Assembly: GCF_000948975.2 (NCBI RefSeq)
Contig: NZ_CP059735.1
Coordinates: forward strand, 6,136,603 to 6,200,602
Direction: 5' to 3'
Length of the DNA: 64,000 bases
Source: Thalassomonas actiniarum
GTDB lineage: Bacteria > Pseudomonadota > Gammaproteobacteria > Enterobacterales > Alteromonadaceae
Shown: piece by piece, positions 48,774 through 57,533 of the stretch
Layout of the letters: each line of letters opens with the position of its first letter
Position numbering within the stretch: the stretch's first letter is position 1
Program-made: the position numbers and the translations under genes
The notes under the pieces: model-generated
Database searches by the model: none
The model's input: only the letters and a program-made list of their open reading frames with translations
Told to the model about the DNA's origin: nothing

Positions 48774-50300
48774 TTAAGAGGCTTTGGCAAGCATAAACTG
48801 CTCATAAATGGCTTCACGTTTCGGGCGACCGGTAACGGTGAAATAGCTTTTGCGGGTTTCACCATCGAGGTTGACCAGCTTAGGTTGGTTTAAGCGGCTG
48901 TAACCGGGCAGGTCCCCGGAGATACCTTGAATTTGCGCTAACAGTTCCGCTTCTTCATCCTTGGCAACCTGGGTAAAGATCACGCCGCTGATGGCTTCCT
49001 GTGCTTCACCGAAGACTACGACATCGGCAACCCCGTCGATTTCCTTATAGGTGGCTTCCACCCATTCCGGGCTGACATTACGGCCGTTGGACAAGATGAT
49101 GACGTTTTTCTTACGCCCGGTGATCACCAGGTAATCTTCTTCATCAAAATGGGCAATATCCCCGGTATGCAAAAAACCGTCTTCGCTGAGTTCACACGAC
49201 GAAACATCCCGGCTGGAATAACCGGCGCACAAGGTATTACTCTTAATCAGCAGTTCGCCGTCGACAATCTTGCCTTCAATGCCCGGCAATAACCGGCCGA
49301 CGGTACCCAGCTTTCTTTCTGCGCCCCGGTTCAGGGACACCACGGAAGAGTTTTCGCTCAGGCCGTAACCTTCGTCAACCACCACACCAAAGCCGGCCAG
49401 CTCTTCCAATATATTCACCGACACTTTCGCCCCGCCGGTCATAATGGTCGCCTGCGGCTCGCCGAAGAAGCGGCGTTTGGCATCGCTGTCTTTACGCAAG
49501 TGCTCCAGGGTTTCTTCCAGCAGTTTCGGCGGCAGGTAAACACAGTTGATGTCGGCATAAGCGATGGTGGCCAGGTAACGCTCGGCAATACCGCTTTGGG
49601 TACTGAACGGCGGTAACCCGGCTGGTAGCAACGACGTTGAGCCGCCGGACAACAAGGGCAGATAAACCGCCAGTACCTGTTCGATCAGCAGGGAAAACGG
49701 CACCATGGAATAATAATGCATACCGTTGAGGTGCTTATAGATATCCAATAAGGTCGCCACTAAAGCGCCTAATCCCTGATCGCGGATCAACACCCCTTTA
49801 GGCGCCGATGTTGTGCCCGAAGTATGGATGATCTTGATAACATCCTGCTGTTTCAATGCCTTGAATTCTTTGGCATCGGTTTGCTTGCTCGCCCGTTTAA
49901 ACACCTGGCCGTCGGGAAATAAGATACCGATCTCGGGTATTGCACCGGCGATACGCTCTGCCATATCCATGCTGTTAACAAAGCAATATTCTGCCGGCAG
50001 CAATAAATGCGCGATCTGGCTGTCGGTAAATTCCGTGGGAATAGGAATGCTGACGGAATTACTTTGGATACACAGCAGGTCGCAGACAATCCAGTCAAAA
50101 GACGGATCCAGGGCAATAGCCACCGTCATCTTCGACAGGTCGATACCTTCTTGCTTAAGGCGTTCGCCGCTGGTGTTAACGGTTTGCGCCATGGTGTTTT
50201 TATCTATCGCCAGGCTGGTGCCGCAACGTTTAAAAACAGTGCGGTTTTCATCTTCCTTGAGAAAGCGGTTGATTTGCGCACGTAAACTATTATTTTTCAT
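48774..50300 (-). CDS. AMP-forming acyl/aryl-acid ligase
   Basis: This is an ANL-superfamily adenylating enzyme activating a carboxylic acid. The 508-aa protein has the P-loop-like IIHTSGTTSAPKGV (about 157-170), GYGLSENS, the hinge HTGDIAHFDEEDYLVITGRKK and the C-terminal lysine region TGRPKREAIYEQF. No carrier-protein domain is fused and no separate carrier protein is seen nearby, so transfer to CoA or directly to an amine is more probable than to a synthetase line. It is 11 bp upstream of the pseudo-aminotransferase. Confidence 0.88.
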   Translation of the reverse strand: MKNNSLRAQINRFLKEDENRTVFKRCGTSLAIDKNTMAQTVNTSGERLKQEGIDLSKMTVAIALDPSFDWIVCDLLCIQSNSVSIPIPTEFTDSQIAHLLLPAEYCFVNSMDMAERIAGAIPEIGILFPDGQVFKRASKQTDAKEFKALKQQDVIKIIHTSGTTSAPKGVLIRDQGLGALVATLLDIYKHLNGMHYYSMVPFSLLIEQVLAVYLPLLSGGSTSLLPAGLPPFSTQSGIAERYLATIAYADINCVYLPPKLLEETLEHLRKDSDAKRRFFGEPQATIMTGGAKVSVNILEELAGFGVVVDEGYGLSENSSVVSLNRGAERKLGTVGRLLPGIEGKIVDGELLIKSNTLCAGYSSRDVSSCELSEDGFLHTGDIAHFDEEDYLVITGRKKNVIILSNGRNVSPEWVEATYKEIDGVADVVVFGEAQEAISGVIFTQVAKDEEAELLAQIQGISGDLPGYSRLNQPKLVNLDGETRKSYFTVTGRPKREAIYEQFMLAKAS

Positions 50301-50345
50301 TGTTGTTTATTCCTTTAAAAAGTCTTTATCTATGCCTTATTTGGC

Positions 50346-51236
50346 TTACGCGACGTAGCTCAAGGCATTGTAAAGTTCCCTGTCGGTATCTATGATCTCA
50401 CGGCGGCCATGCATCACCCGGGTATTGTCCAATAACACGATATCGTGATTTTGCCATTCGATATTGTGGGTCAGGCGATCCGTTTGCTGTTCTATGTGCT
50501 GCCAAACCTCATCCGGGATCACTTCGTCGTTTTCCATGGTGATCACCGGCGGTTCGTAATTAAAAGAAGGGCCCAACAAGCTGTTGGAGAAACCTTGCTC
50601 ATCGCTGAACAGGGATTTTCTGACCGCCCATACCGAAAACTCAGAATAAACATCGTCATTTTCCAGCAAGGTAAATTTCTGTCCTTCTACCCGCTCGCCC
50701 AGGGTCTGCAAATCGGCAAAGGTGACCTGCTCCGGCGACTCGATCCCATCAAGCTCGCTATGGGTGTATTTTTTCCATAATTTCTCCGGCAGGCGTCGGG
50801 CATACTTGATACGCTGACCGGCAAACAAGGCTTGCGCCTGATCATTTAATGTTGGCCATACCGCATTGCCGTCGCAGTAGGTAGTTTGCGACCCTGCTTT
50901 CGCGGCTTTTTTACAGTAGAACCAGGCCAGGTGGGGCAAGATAGGGGCATTGCCGTTTTCCAGGTGTAAACCTACCTTATCGGTACCGGCATCCACCAGC
51001 TGGGCGCTGTCGGAGGCATGGTTCCTGGCGGGATCTAAAGTGACCCGGGTGCTGACATTTCTTACTAAGGTTGAAAAAGCTTCGATACTGGTATCGAAAC
51101 CGCGGAACAGGACCGCGCCATATGCTTTCACCCAGTTTAATACCTGCTCTTTGTCTAAATCTTCTACCCTGGCATTGGCACCTGCTTCAATAATTTGAAT
51201 TTCACCGGCTTGTCTGTCTAATAATCTATAACTCAT
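50346..51236 (-). CDS. TauD/clavaminate-synthase-like Fe(II) dioxygenase
   Basis: This is a non-haem iron, probably 2-oxoglutarate-dependent, oxygenase. The 296-aa protein has VLFRGF near 42-47, the iron ligands His91 and Glu93 (GLHLENG), and the distal His near 276 (DNTRVMHGRREI), with arginines after it for 2-oxoglutarate. His-x-Glu rather than His-x-Asp recalls clavaminate synthase. The start at 51236 follows GAGGTG; 51248 would be a TTG. It is the first gene of the second block, behind a terminator-like hairpin and a lux-box-like dyad, and would hydroxylate or desaturate the pathway intermediate. Confidence 0.88.
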   Translation of the reverse strand: MSYRLLDRQAGEIQIIEAGANARVEDLDKEQVLNWVKAYGAVLFRGFDTSIEAFSTLVRNVSTRVTLDPARNHASDSAQLVDAGTDKVGLHLENGNAPILPHLAWFYCKKAAKAGSQTTYCDGNAVWPTLNDQAQALFAGQRIKYARRLPEKLWKKYTHSELDGIESPEQVTFADLQTLGERVEGQKFTLLENDDVYSEFSVWAVRKSLFSDEQGFSNSLLGPSFNYEPPVITMENDEVIPDEVWQHIEQQTDRLTHNIEWQNHDIVLLDNTRVMHGRREIIDTDRELYNALSYVA

Positions 51237-51299
51237 ATAACACCTCAATCTTAATTTTTAGGGGATGAGTAATAGCTTAAAGACACAGGAAAAATTAAA

Positions 51300-51319
51300 A
51301 ACTGTACGACAAAACAGGT
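51300..51319 (-). promoter_or_regulatory. Lux-box-like dyad before the dioxygenase block
   Basis: AACTGTACGACAAAACAGGT matches 14 of 20 positions of the Vibrio fischeri lux box and has CTGT-N8-ACAG symmetry. A possible -10 (TATTAC, 51269-51274) lies 25 bp further, slightly more than at the other sites here. Confidence 0.55.
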
Positions 51320-51380
51320 ATGGCAATTATTTTTATCGTAAAGGACAGAAAGCATTTGAATAAAAAGGAGAAAAAGAAAA

Positions 51381-51413
51381 CGCCATAAAGAAAGCAGGCC
51401 TCTCTTTATGGCG
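51381..51413 (-). terminator. Terminator between VOC protein and dioxygenase
   Basis: 11-bp stem CGCCATAAAGA/TCTTTATGGCG followed by a T-rich tract on the minus strand. It divides the biosynthetic genes into two transcription units. Confidence 0.75.
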
Positions 51414-51450
51414 TATAGGATCAAACAAACATCACGATAACAGTCAGGTG

Positions 51451-51828
51451 TTACAATCCCCCGCCCCAGACTTCCGCCAGTTCGATTTCATAACCGTTGG
51501 GATCGAGAATATACAGGGAGCGGGACTTTTCCCATTCCAGAATACCGTTATATTTGATCGGCGCCTGTATTTTCTCACAGGCCGCCAGTGCCTGTTCAAA
51601 ATTGTCTACCTGGAAAGAGACATGGGAAAAACCGTGCTTTTCATATTTCTCAAAACCATCGACCTGGTACAAAGCCAGTTTAGCCTGCTTGTTGCCGATA
51701 ATTTTTCCGCTGACTTCCGGCATATCCCTGAGCTCTTCAAAGCCGAATAACGCATGGTAGAATGCACAGGTTTTTGCCAGGTCTGCCACCTTTAAATTAA
51801 TATGATCTATGCCGTTTACTGCTAACAT
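51451..51828 (-). CDS. VOC / glyoxalase-family protein
   Basis: The 125-aa single-domain vicinal-oxygen-chelate protein has a first metal-type His (NGIDHINLKV, about 9), a second (GFSHVSF) and a C-terminal Glu in GYEIELAEV. Members may be lyases, isomerases, dioxygenases or resistance proteins that bind the product, and sequence alone does not decide. Its ATG overlaps the EamA stop (TAATG) behind a strong GGAGG, so it is coupled to the exporter; a self-resistance role is conceivable. Confidence 0.85.
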   Translation of the reverse strand: MLAVNGIDHINLKVADLAKTCAFYHALFGFEELRDMPEVSGKIIGNKQAKLALYQVDGFEKYEKHGFSHVSFQVDNFEQALAACEKIQAPIKYNGILEWEKSRSLYILDPNGYEIELAEVWGGGL

Positions 51829-52745
51829 TATTTTTCCTCCTGAAGTTCACCTAAACCATTGGCTGTGCTTTTAGCCGACTTGCTATTAAAACTAAAGTCC
51901 AGCTGGTAAAGATAGATGGAACCTATGATGATCAATAAACTGATAAAGATACGGTTATCCAGGGCAACATCCGTCACCAGCATCGACAGCAGCACACCGA
52001 CCGTGGGTACCAGGTAATTACTGAAAGATGCAAACGTCGGCCCCTTATCCATGATCAGGGTCATAAACAGTACATACACCAGGCCGCCGCAGAAGACCCC
52101 GAGATATAACACCGAACCGACACTGGTCAGGCTCGGCATCTCAACAGGCACCGTACCCCAGATCAGCGCCATCGGTATTAGCTGCAACGCGGAAACGGCA
52201 ATCACATCACGGGCCAGCACTATCGGGTGCAAGTGCTCCAGGCGTTTCACCAGTAACAAACTTAACGCAAAACTTGCCGCGGCAAACAAAATCGCAAAGG
52301 AGCCGGCAAACTCGGTTAAACCCTGCTGCTGTAATTGCGGCCAGAATAAATACAGTAAACCGCCAAAGCCGATCAAGCTGCACACCACGGCTTTTGCCGT
52401 CATCCGGGTACCCGCCAGCACCAAAGGCGCCAGCAATAAAGTGATCAGCGGATTGGTGCCGGTGATCACCGCGGCAAAAGCAGGCGGTGTGGTTTGCTGG
52501 CCCCAGGCCACCAGCAGGAAAGGCACAGTTGCTTCAAGCAGCCCTATTAAGGCAATGAGCGGCCAGTTACCCGGCGAGCGTTCCAGCTTAAGCAAGCGGC
52601 AAACGACAATCAGGAAAATTGCCCCTATGGTCGAGCGGCTTGCCGCTATCCACAAGGCGTCAACTTCCGCCAGCGCCGCGGCATTAAAAATGTATTGAGA
52701 TCCCCAAATGAAACCACAGGCGATCAAGATGAATAAACTTTTCAT
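51828..52745 (-). CDS. EamA/DMT-family metabolite exporter
   Basis: The 305-aa inner-membrane protein has ten predicted helices arranged as two EamA repeats (GSQYIFNAAALAEVDALWIAASRS in the first half). The family exports amino acids and related metabolites. Its place within the operon makes it the likely exporter of the cluster product. It overlaps the VOC gene and follows the amidase by 11 bp. Confidence 0.9.
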   Translation of the reverse strand: MKSLFILIACGFIWGSQYIFNAAALAEVDALWIAASRSTIGAIFLIVVCRLLKLERSPGNWPLIALIGLLEATVPFLLVAWGQQTTPPAFAAVITGTNPLITLLLAPLVLAGTRMTAKAVVCSLIGFGGLLYLFWPQLQQQGLTEFAGSFAILFAAASFALSLLLVKRLEHLHPIVLARDVIAVSALQLIPMALIWGTVPVEMPSLTSVGSVLYLGVFCGGLVYVLFMTLIMDKGPTFASFSNYLVPTVGVLLSMLVTDVALDNRIFISLLIIIGSIYLYQLDFSFNSKSAKSTANGLGELQEEK

Positions 52746-52756
52746 GTTTTTTGTCC

Positions 52757-54181
52757 TTAAGAAGCTTGCTCTAAGCTTTTCCGTGTTAACTGATAACCGC
52801 CTAAGGTGTTTTCCAGGTATTTGGCCACCGCCAGCACCTGATGCTCACACCATAAACGTCCGACAATCTGAATACCGATAGGGAAACCCCGGCTGTCGTT
52901 GCCGATATTCACCGTCGCCACCGGCTGGCCGGTCAGGCTGTAGGCCATGGTATAGGTAAACTGGCGAATATTTTTACTCGACTCGGTATGTTTAAAGGCC
53001 GTGGTCGGGGTCACCGGGCACAAGGTAATATCGTATTTTTCGCTGAAGGCGTTCATGGTGAAGTTATACTTGTCCCAGGTACGCAAGCGGCCGCGCATTT
53101 CCGTTAAGCCGATATCACAACTTTGTGCCGCCGTTAAAAAGGCATCGAACAAAGGAGAGTTTTCTTTGGTGCCCAAGAGTTTTGCACCGTTGGCCCAACT
53201 GCGGCCGGCATCGGCGCCAAAGGCGATCATTTCCAGTGCCAGGGCTTCTACCTGCTCCAGGCAATCGGGTCTTGCCCATTCGCAGCTTGCGGTTTTCCCG
53301 CCGAGTTTATCTGCCGCTTTGGCAATTGCCGCTTTTACTTCATCATCCGGCGTACTCAGGCCGTTATCGTCATACCAGGCCACAGATAAGGTGGCTAAAT
53401 CCACCTTGCGGTAATTGTTTAATGATACGGGTGGCGAGTTGGGATCTATACCATCGGGGCCATGGGTGATATCAAGCAATAAAGCAACATCATCGACATA
53501 GCGGCCCATGGGCCCGTAAGATGCGCTCCTGACATGCAAACCCGCGCCTTCTTCCGGCACCCGGCCGGTTTGCGGCAATCTTCCCTGGGTCACCTTAAGA
53601 CCGGCAATACCGCAATAGCTGGACGGCACCCGGACACTGCCCATGGAATCTGAGCCCATACCGGCAGGCGAGCCGCCGCCGCCAATCAGCGCCGCTTCCC
53701 CGCCGCTGCTGCCACCGGGTGAATAGTCTACGTCCAGCGGATGGTTACAGCGGCCATAAAGCAAGTTGTCGGTTTCAAAAGCCATCAGTAATTCCGGGGT
53801 ATTGGTGATCCCTAAAATTAGCGCCCCTTCCTGTTTTAACCGGGCGACGATAGTTGCATCGCTGTCGGCAACAAAGTCTTTTAATCCTAAGGTGCCTAAG
53901 GTGCAGTTAAAACCTTTTACCTTACACATGTCTTTAATGGATAGGGGAATACCGTGCAATCGTCCTAAGGACTCGCCGTTTTTTACCGCCTCATCGGCGG
54001 CTTTTGCCTGGGCCCTTAACCCATCAAAATCCGCCTGGCGCACCAGGGCATTGATTTTCGGATTAATGGCATTGATTTCGGCAATATAGTGCTCGGTAAC
54101 CTGTTCGCTACTAAGTTGTCCCTGTGCGATCAGGCTCACAAGTGTGTCAATTGATAATGACTGGATATCTATTGAATTCAT
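52757..54181 (-). CDS. Amidase-signature hydrolase
   Basis: This Ser-cisSer-Lys amidase hydrolyses or transfers an amide. The 474-aa protein has Lys83 (IPLSIKDM), the Gly-Ser loop YSPGGSSGGEAALIGGG (about 153-169) with the cis-serine, and the nucleophile Ser182 in GSDSMGSVRVPS. It resembles GatA but no gatB or gatC is present, so a stand-alone amidase is likely. It could remove a protecting acyl group or form an amide in the pathway. Confidence 0.9.
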   Translation of the reverse strand: MNSIDIQSLSIDTLVSLIAQGQLSSEQVTEHYIAEINAINPKINALVRQADFDGLRAQAKAADEAVKNGESLGRLHGIPLSIKDMCKVKGFNCTLGTLGLKDFVADSDATIVARLKQEGALILGITNTPELLMAFETDNLLYGRCNHPLDVDYSPGGSSGGEAALIGGGGSPAGMGSDSMGSVRVPSSYCGIAGLKVTQGRLPQTGRVPEEGAGLHVRSASYGPMGRYVDDVALLLDITHGPDGIDPNSPPVSLNNYRKVDLATLSVAWYDDNGLSTPDDEVKAAIAKAADKLGGKTASCEWARPDCLEQVEALALEMIAFGADAGRSWANGAKLLGTKENSPLFDAFLTAAQSCDIGLTEMRGRLRTWDKYNFTMNAFSEKYDITLCPVTPTTAFKHTESSKNIRQFTYTMAYSLTGQPVATVNIGNDSRGFPIGIQIVGRLWCEHQVLAVAKYLENTLGGYQLTRKSLEQAS

Positions 54182-54274
54182 TTGTCTGTCCTTAGTCAGT
54201 TCTTGTTCGGCTGTTATCAGAAAGGCCGGAAACCCGGCCCCTTCTTACATCAAGCAACCAATAACTCTTCCTGG

Positions 54275-55210
54275 TTAGTCTTCGATTTTTACCAGCTTGC
54301 TGAAAGGGAACATCAGCTGATCATGGATCACTATGCCCGGCGGTTGCGTGCTCTCATAAGTAGAGCCGTCTTTGTCAATCACAGTCGCCTTGGCTGTGGT
54401 GATAAAAGAAGAAGCCCCGGTAATCGAGGCATTCGGATGCCAGCTGATGATCAGGTAAAGCAACTCGCTGCCGTCATCACTGGGACGCAACGGACAACCG
54501 TTGACGTGTTTTTCATAACGGGCGCGGCCTTTTTTATCGGTAATAAAGACATTAGGCAGACCGCCAAACGGCTGTACCACCACCTGACCGGCGTTATCCC
54601 AAACCCCTAACATGGAATACATGGTATTGGGGAACAGCTTGCGGAAACGGGCAACGGTTTTTGCCGAACCGTCGTCATAACAGGTAAAAGCATATTTTCC
54701 GCGGGCCTGGGACCATTCCCCCAAAGTAATATCTTCCGACGGACCGTCAAAGTAAGGCACAGGGTTAGAATGCTCTGGACGGGTACGGTCAATATAACCA
54801 TGGTTACCCACTAAATCGACATAGGTAGGTTTGTCCATCAGCTTGATATTTTTCAAGCGCGGATCCGCATCCGGCATATCTAAAAAGCTTTGTAACCAGG
54901 CAACATTGCCCGGATCTGTGGTTGACGCCAAAATAGTATCGTCCTGACAGTTTTCCTCGCTTAAGCGGATGGCATCCCGGGCGTTTGGATCGGGATCATA
55001 CTGACCGACAAACTGGAAAGATAAATCATTGAGGGATTCATAGGCATCCGGGAATTTAAACAGTTTTCTACCGCAGTAATTGTTTACCCCTGTGGTGATA
55101 TGACCTTTGATCACTTTGCTTTCAATAACATTGGCTGGATAGGTACCGGCACTGGCAGCGAAACCAGTGACAGCGGCAAAAATAGCGGAGCATAAGGTTA
55201 ATTTTTTCAT
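54275..55210 (-). CDS. Unrecognised secreted four-cysteine protein
   Basis: The 311-aa protein has a signal peptide (MKKLTLCSAIFAAVTGFAASA). The mature part carries four cysteines (NNYCGRK, EENCQDD, FTCYDD, NGCPLR), suggesting two disulfides. It is rich in Asp, Pro and aromatic residues. I do not recognise the family. The start at 55210 has AGGA upstream; the extension to 55252 is Asn/Lys low-complexity. It sits inside the LuxR-controlled block between an oxidoreductase and an amidase, so it may bind, modify or detoxify the product in the periplasm. Confidence 0.75.
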   Translation of the reverse strand: MKKLTLCSAIFAAVTGFAASAGTYPANVIESKVIKGHITTGVNNYCGRKLFKFPDAYESLNDLSFQFVGQYDPDPNARDAIRLSEENCQDDTILASTTDPGNVAWLQSFLDMPDADPRLKNIKLMDKPTYVDLVGNHGYIDRTRPEHSNPVPYFDGPSEDITLGEWSQARGKYAFTCYDDGSAKTVARFRKLFPNTMYSMLGVWDNAGQVVVQPFGGLPNVFITDKKGRARYEKHVNGCPLRPSDDGSELLYLIISWHPNASITGASSFITTAKATVIDKDGSTYESTQPPGIVIHDQLMFPFSKLVKIED

Positions 55211-55263
55211 GGTTTTTCCTTTCTTTTTATTGTTGTTTTTATTTTTATTCAAAGTAAAAGTGA

Positions 55264-56199
55264 CTAGATGCTGATAACGATCTTGCCGCGTACATGTTCG
55301 GTTTCTGAAATCGCGTGTGCCTCGGCAATTTGCTCGAAAGGCATTTCGGCAATGGCCGGTACCCGGATTTCGTTGTTGTCGATCAGTTCACGAATGGTTG
55401 TCAGGTGCTGGCCGTTAGGCATCACCAAGACACGGGAATGGCCAAAGGTGAATTGCTCGGGGATCTCATGCTCTTTTAAAGTAGCGACATACTTGCCGTC
55501 GCTGTTCACCCGGTCGTAAATACCCGGCATATCGTTATCGACAATGTCGAAGACAACATCGAATTGCCCCAGGCTTGCCAGGTAATCCGGGGTGTTATAA
55601 TCAATGACTTCATCCGCTCCCAGCTCACGCAAATAATCATGGTTATCGCCGGAGGCGATAGCGGTTACCCTGGCTCCGGCTTTTTTGGCAAACTGCACAG
55701 CGAAACTGCCGACACCACCGCTGGCGCCATTGATCAGGATAGAGTCACCCGCTTTGACCTGTGCTTCTTCATGAATGGCCTGCCAGGCAGTTAATGACGT
55801 CAGCGGCACGGCTGCCGCCTGGGCAAAACTGATGCTCTGCGGCTTGGCAGATACCGCAGAGGCATCCACGGCAATATACTCGGCGTAGGCGCCGTCACGG
55901 GTTAAATCGGCAAAGGCATAAACTTCATCGCCCACTGTAAAGTTTTCCACTTGCCCGCCCACCTTAGTGACTTTGCCGGCAACATCCCAACCTAAGGTTA
56001 AAGGCAATTGATGCAGGTCTTCATCCGCCAGCCAGCCTTCACGGACTTTCCAGTCCACCGGGTTAACACTGGTATTAACCACTTCGATTAATACTTCATT
56101 GGCGGTAATTTCCGGTAAAGTGATCTGCTCGGTAAGCAAGGTTTGTTTTCCGCCGTATTCATGAATACGTACGGCCTTCATAAGCGATTTAGTTGTCAT
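55264..56199 (-). CDS. Zinc-free MDR NADPH oxidoreductase (quinone-reductase like)
   Basis: The 311-aa medium-chain reductase has an N-terminal GroES-like domain (VNPVDWKVREG), no zinc ligands, and the nucleotide motif INGASGGVGSFAVQFAKKAGA. The family reduces enones and quinones with NADPH. It is the first gene of the first block, directly behind the best-placed lux box of the window. ATG 56199 has GGGAA upstream; Met7 is an alternative. Confidence 0.9.
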   Translation of the reverse strand: MTTKSLMKAVRIHEYGGKQTLLTEQITLPEITANEVLIEVVNTSVNPVDWKVREGWLADEDLHQLPLTLGWDVAGKVTKVGGQVENFTVGDEVYAFADLTRDGAYAEYIAVDASAVSAKPQSISFAQAAAVPLTSLTAWQAIHEEAQVKAGDSILINGASGGVGSFAVQFAKKAGARVTAIASGDNHDYLRELGADEVIDYNTPDYLASLGQFDVVFDIVDNDMPGIYDRVNSDGKYVATLKEHEIPEQFTFGHSRVLVMPNGQHLTTIRELIDNNEIRVPAIAEMPFEQIAEAHAISETEHVRGKIVISI

Positions 56200-56243
56200 A
56201 GTCTGTTCCCACTGGTTTATGTTTAATGAATATCAGTGTGGAA

Positions 56244-56249
56244 ATTCTA
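56244..56249 (-). promoter_or_regulatory. -10 box of the LuxR-dependent operon promoter
   Basis: TAGAAT on the minus strand, 21 bp downstream of the lux box at 56271-56290. There is no -35 hexamer. The predicted start near 56237 places the lux box centre at about -43, as at class II LuxR promoters. Confidence 0.65.
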
Positions 56250-56270
56250 TGCCGGAGGGGATTGGCTGAC

Positions 56271-56290
56271 ACCTGTCCGAAAAGTCAGGC
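56271..56290 (-). promoter_or_regulatory. Lux box of the first biosynthetic block
   Basis: ACCTGTCCGAAAAGTCAGGC shares the ACCTGTCC half-site with the dyad at 58503-58522 and ends in the same TCAGG. It matches 12 of 20 positions of the classical lux box and lies 71 bp before the oxidoreductase gene. Confidence 0.7.
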
Positions 56291-56431
56291 CGGGGCTCTT
56301 TTTTTAAAAAAGCTTATTTTTATCGGGAGAAAACGCGGTTAAAGCAGAAGCTGCAACGGCAATATTCCCGGGCCTTTGCGGGGAGTTACCGCTATGGGCA
56401 GGGGGAAGTTCCCCCGCACGGTTGATATCGG

Positions 56432-57166
56432 CTATACCGAAATCAGCCCGTAATGAATCGCCCGGGCAATGGCCTGCGAGCGGTTAAGCACTTCCAGTTT
56501 TTTGAATATATTGGAAAAGTGGAATTTTACCGTACGCTCAGATATCGCCAGTATCAGGGAAATATCCCAGTTGCTCTTGCCTTCTTTAGCCCAGTTAAGC
56601 ACTTCCAGCTCCCGTGCCGATAAATTAGGCTGCCACAAACCCCGGCGCATATTTTCCCCCTGACGGTTAAACACCTCATGGACATGGGGGGCAATATATT
56701 CGATAAGCTGGCTGTGCTCGGGGGTGATGCTACCTTCAGGCATCACAAAAGAAAGTAAGGTTGAACCGACATCGGCTTTGACCAGGATAGACAAACCGTC
56801 ACTGCCGACATATTTTTCGGAAAGGTTTTTAAAATCCGAGCTGACATTCTCAGACTGGCTCACGGCACTGCGCCAATCAACCGCCGAATCGGTATTGGAG
56901 ACAGCACTGAGAATAGGATCCTGATTAAAAAACTTCCGCTGAAAATAAATTTCCTGCCAGTCCTCACTAAGATTCTGGGTAAAAATCTGCTGCTTGGCGG
57001 TGAGGGAGAAATCAGCATTGGTATCAATGGCCAGCGTCGCCGCTTCAAAAGGAATTAGCTCGTTGGTTTTTTCCAGGATATTGGAAATGGCATCGGAATC
57101 GCTGCTGGCACGGATACAGGTATCGGCCAGATCTAAGATCTGAATAAGTTTGTTTTTGTCTTTCAA
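56432..57166 (-). CDS. LuxR-family quorum-sensing regulator
   Basis: The 244-aa acyl-homoserine-lactone receptor has an N-terminal autoinducer domain with all key pocket residues. Trp70, Tyr74, Asp83, Pro84 and Trp98 align with TraR W57, Y61, D70, P71 and W85 at a constant offset of 13. The C-terminal LuxR helix-turn-helix is LSARELEVLNWAKEGKSNWDISLILAISERTVKFHFSN. The start is TTG at 57166, supported by AGGGA 7 nt upstream and no nearby ATG. It lies next to, but is not operonic with, the genes it probably controls. Confidence 0.92.
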   Translation of the reverse strand: MKDKNKLIQILDLADTCIRASSDSDAISNILEKTNELIPFEAATLAIDTNADFSLTAKQQIFTQNLSEDWQEIYFQRKFFNQDPILSAVSNTDSAVDWRSAVSQSENVSSDFKNLSEKYVGSDGLSILVKADVGSTLLSFVMPEGSITPEHSQLIEYIAPHVHEVFNRQGENMRRGLWQPNLSARELEVLNWAKEGKSNWDISLILAISERTVKFHFSNIFKKLEVLNRSQAIARAIHYGLISV

Positions 57167-57533
57167 AATGACGTCCCTATCATCAATAAAATAAACAGCT
57201 GCTTGATAAACAAATCAGGGTTACAGCACAGAGGTTGACTCCTTCAGCCCAAACAAACACAGTAAAATGCCTGGTACACAGAGTCCGCTGCTTTATTTTA
57301 TCCTGTTTGCCGGCAAGGGATAAAATAGCAGCCTTGGCAGATACATCCTGAATTCTGCGTATAGTGTACTCTACAAGATAATTTAAACAATATGTATTAA
57401 TATTTGTAACTAAAGATTAACAAATCATTATAAGTGTTTTTCCACCAGCCAGAAAAAAACACCCTATCAATTTGATATTATTAAACTATCTACAAAAACC
57501 AGACATTTTATTGATGAAAGGCCATCGCTATTC
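57167..57533. other. Gap between luxR and the hemolysin-family gene
   Basis: 367 bp of AT-rich sequence containing the luxR promoter region. No lux-box-like dyad or confident promoter was found. Confidence 0.4.

Noticed and set aside
49813..50358. 181-aa plus-strand frame opposite the AMP ligase
   Set aside because: Antisense shadow; it covers the N-terminal half of a well-supported enzyme and has no family motif.
52051..52698. 215-aa plus-strand frame opposite the EamA gene
   Set aside because: Antisense shadow of a membrane protein; composition is Pro/Thr/Lys-rich without domain signals, and the EamA frame is clearly the real one.
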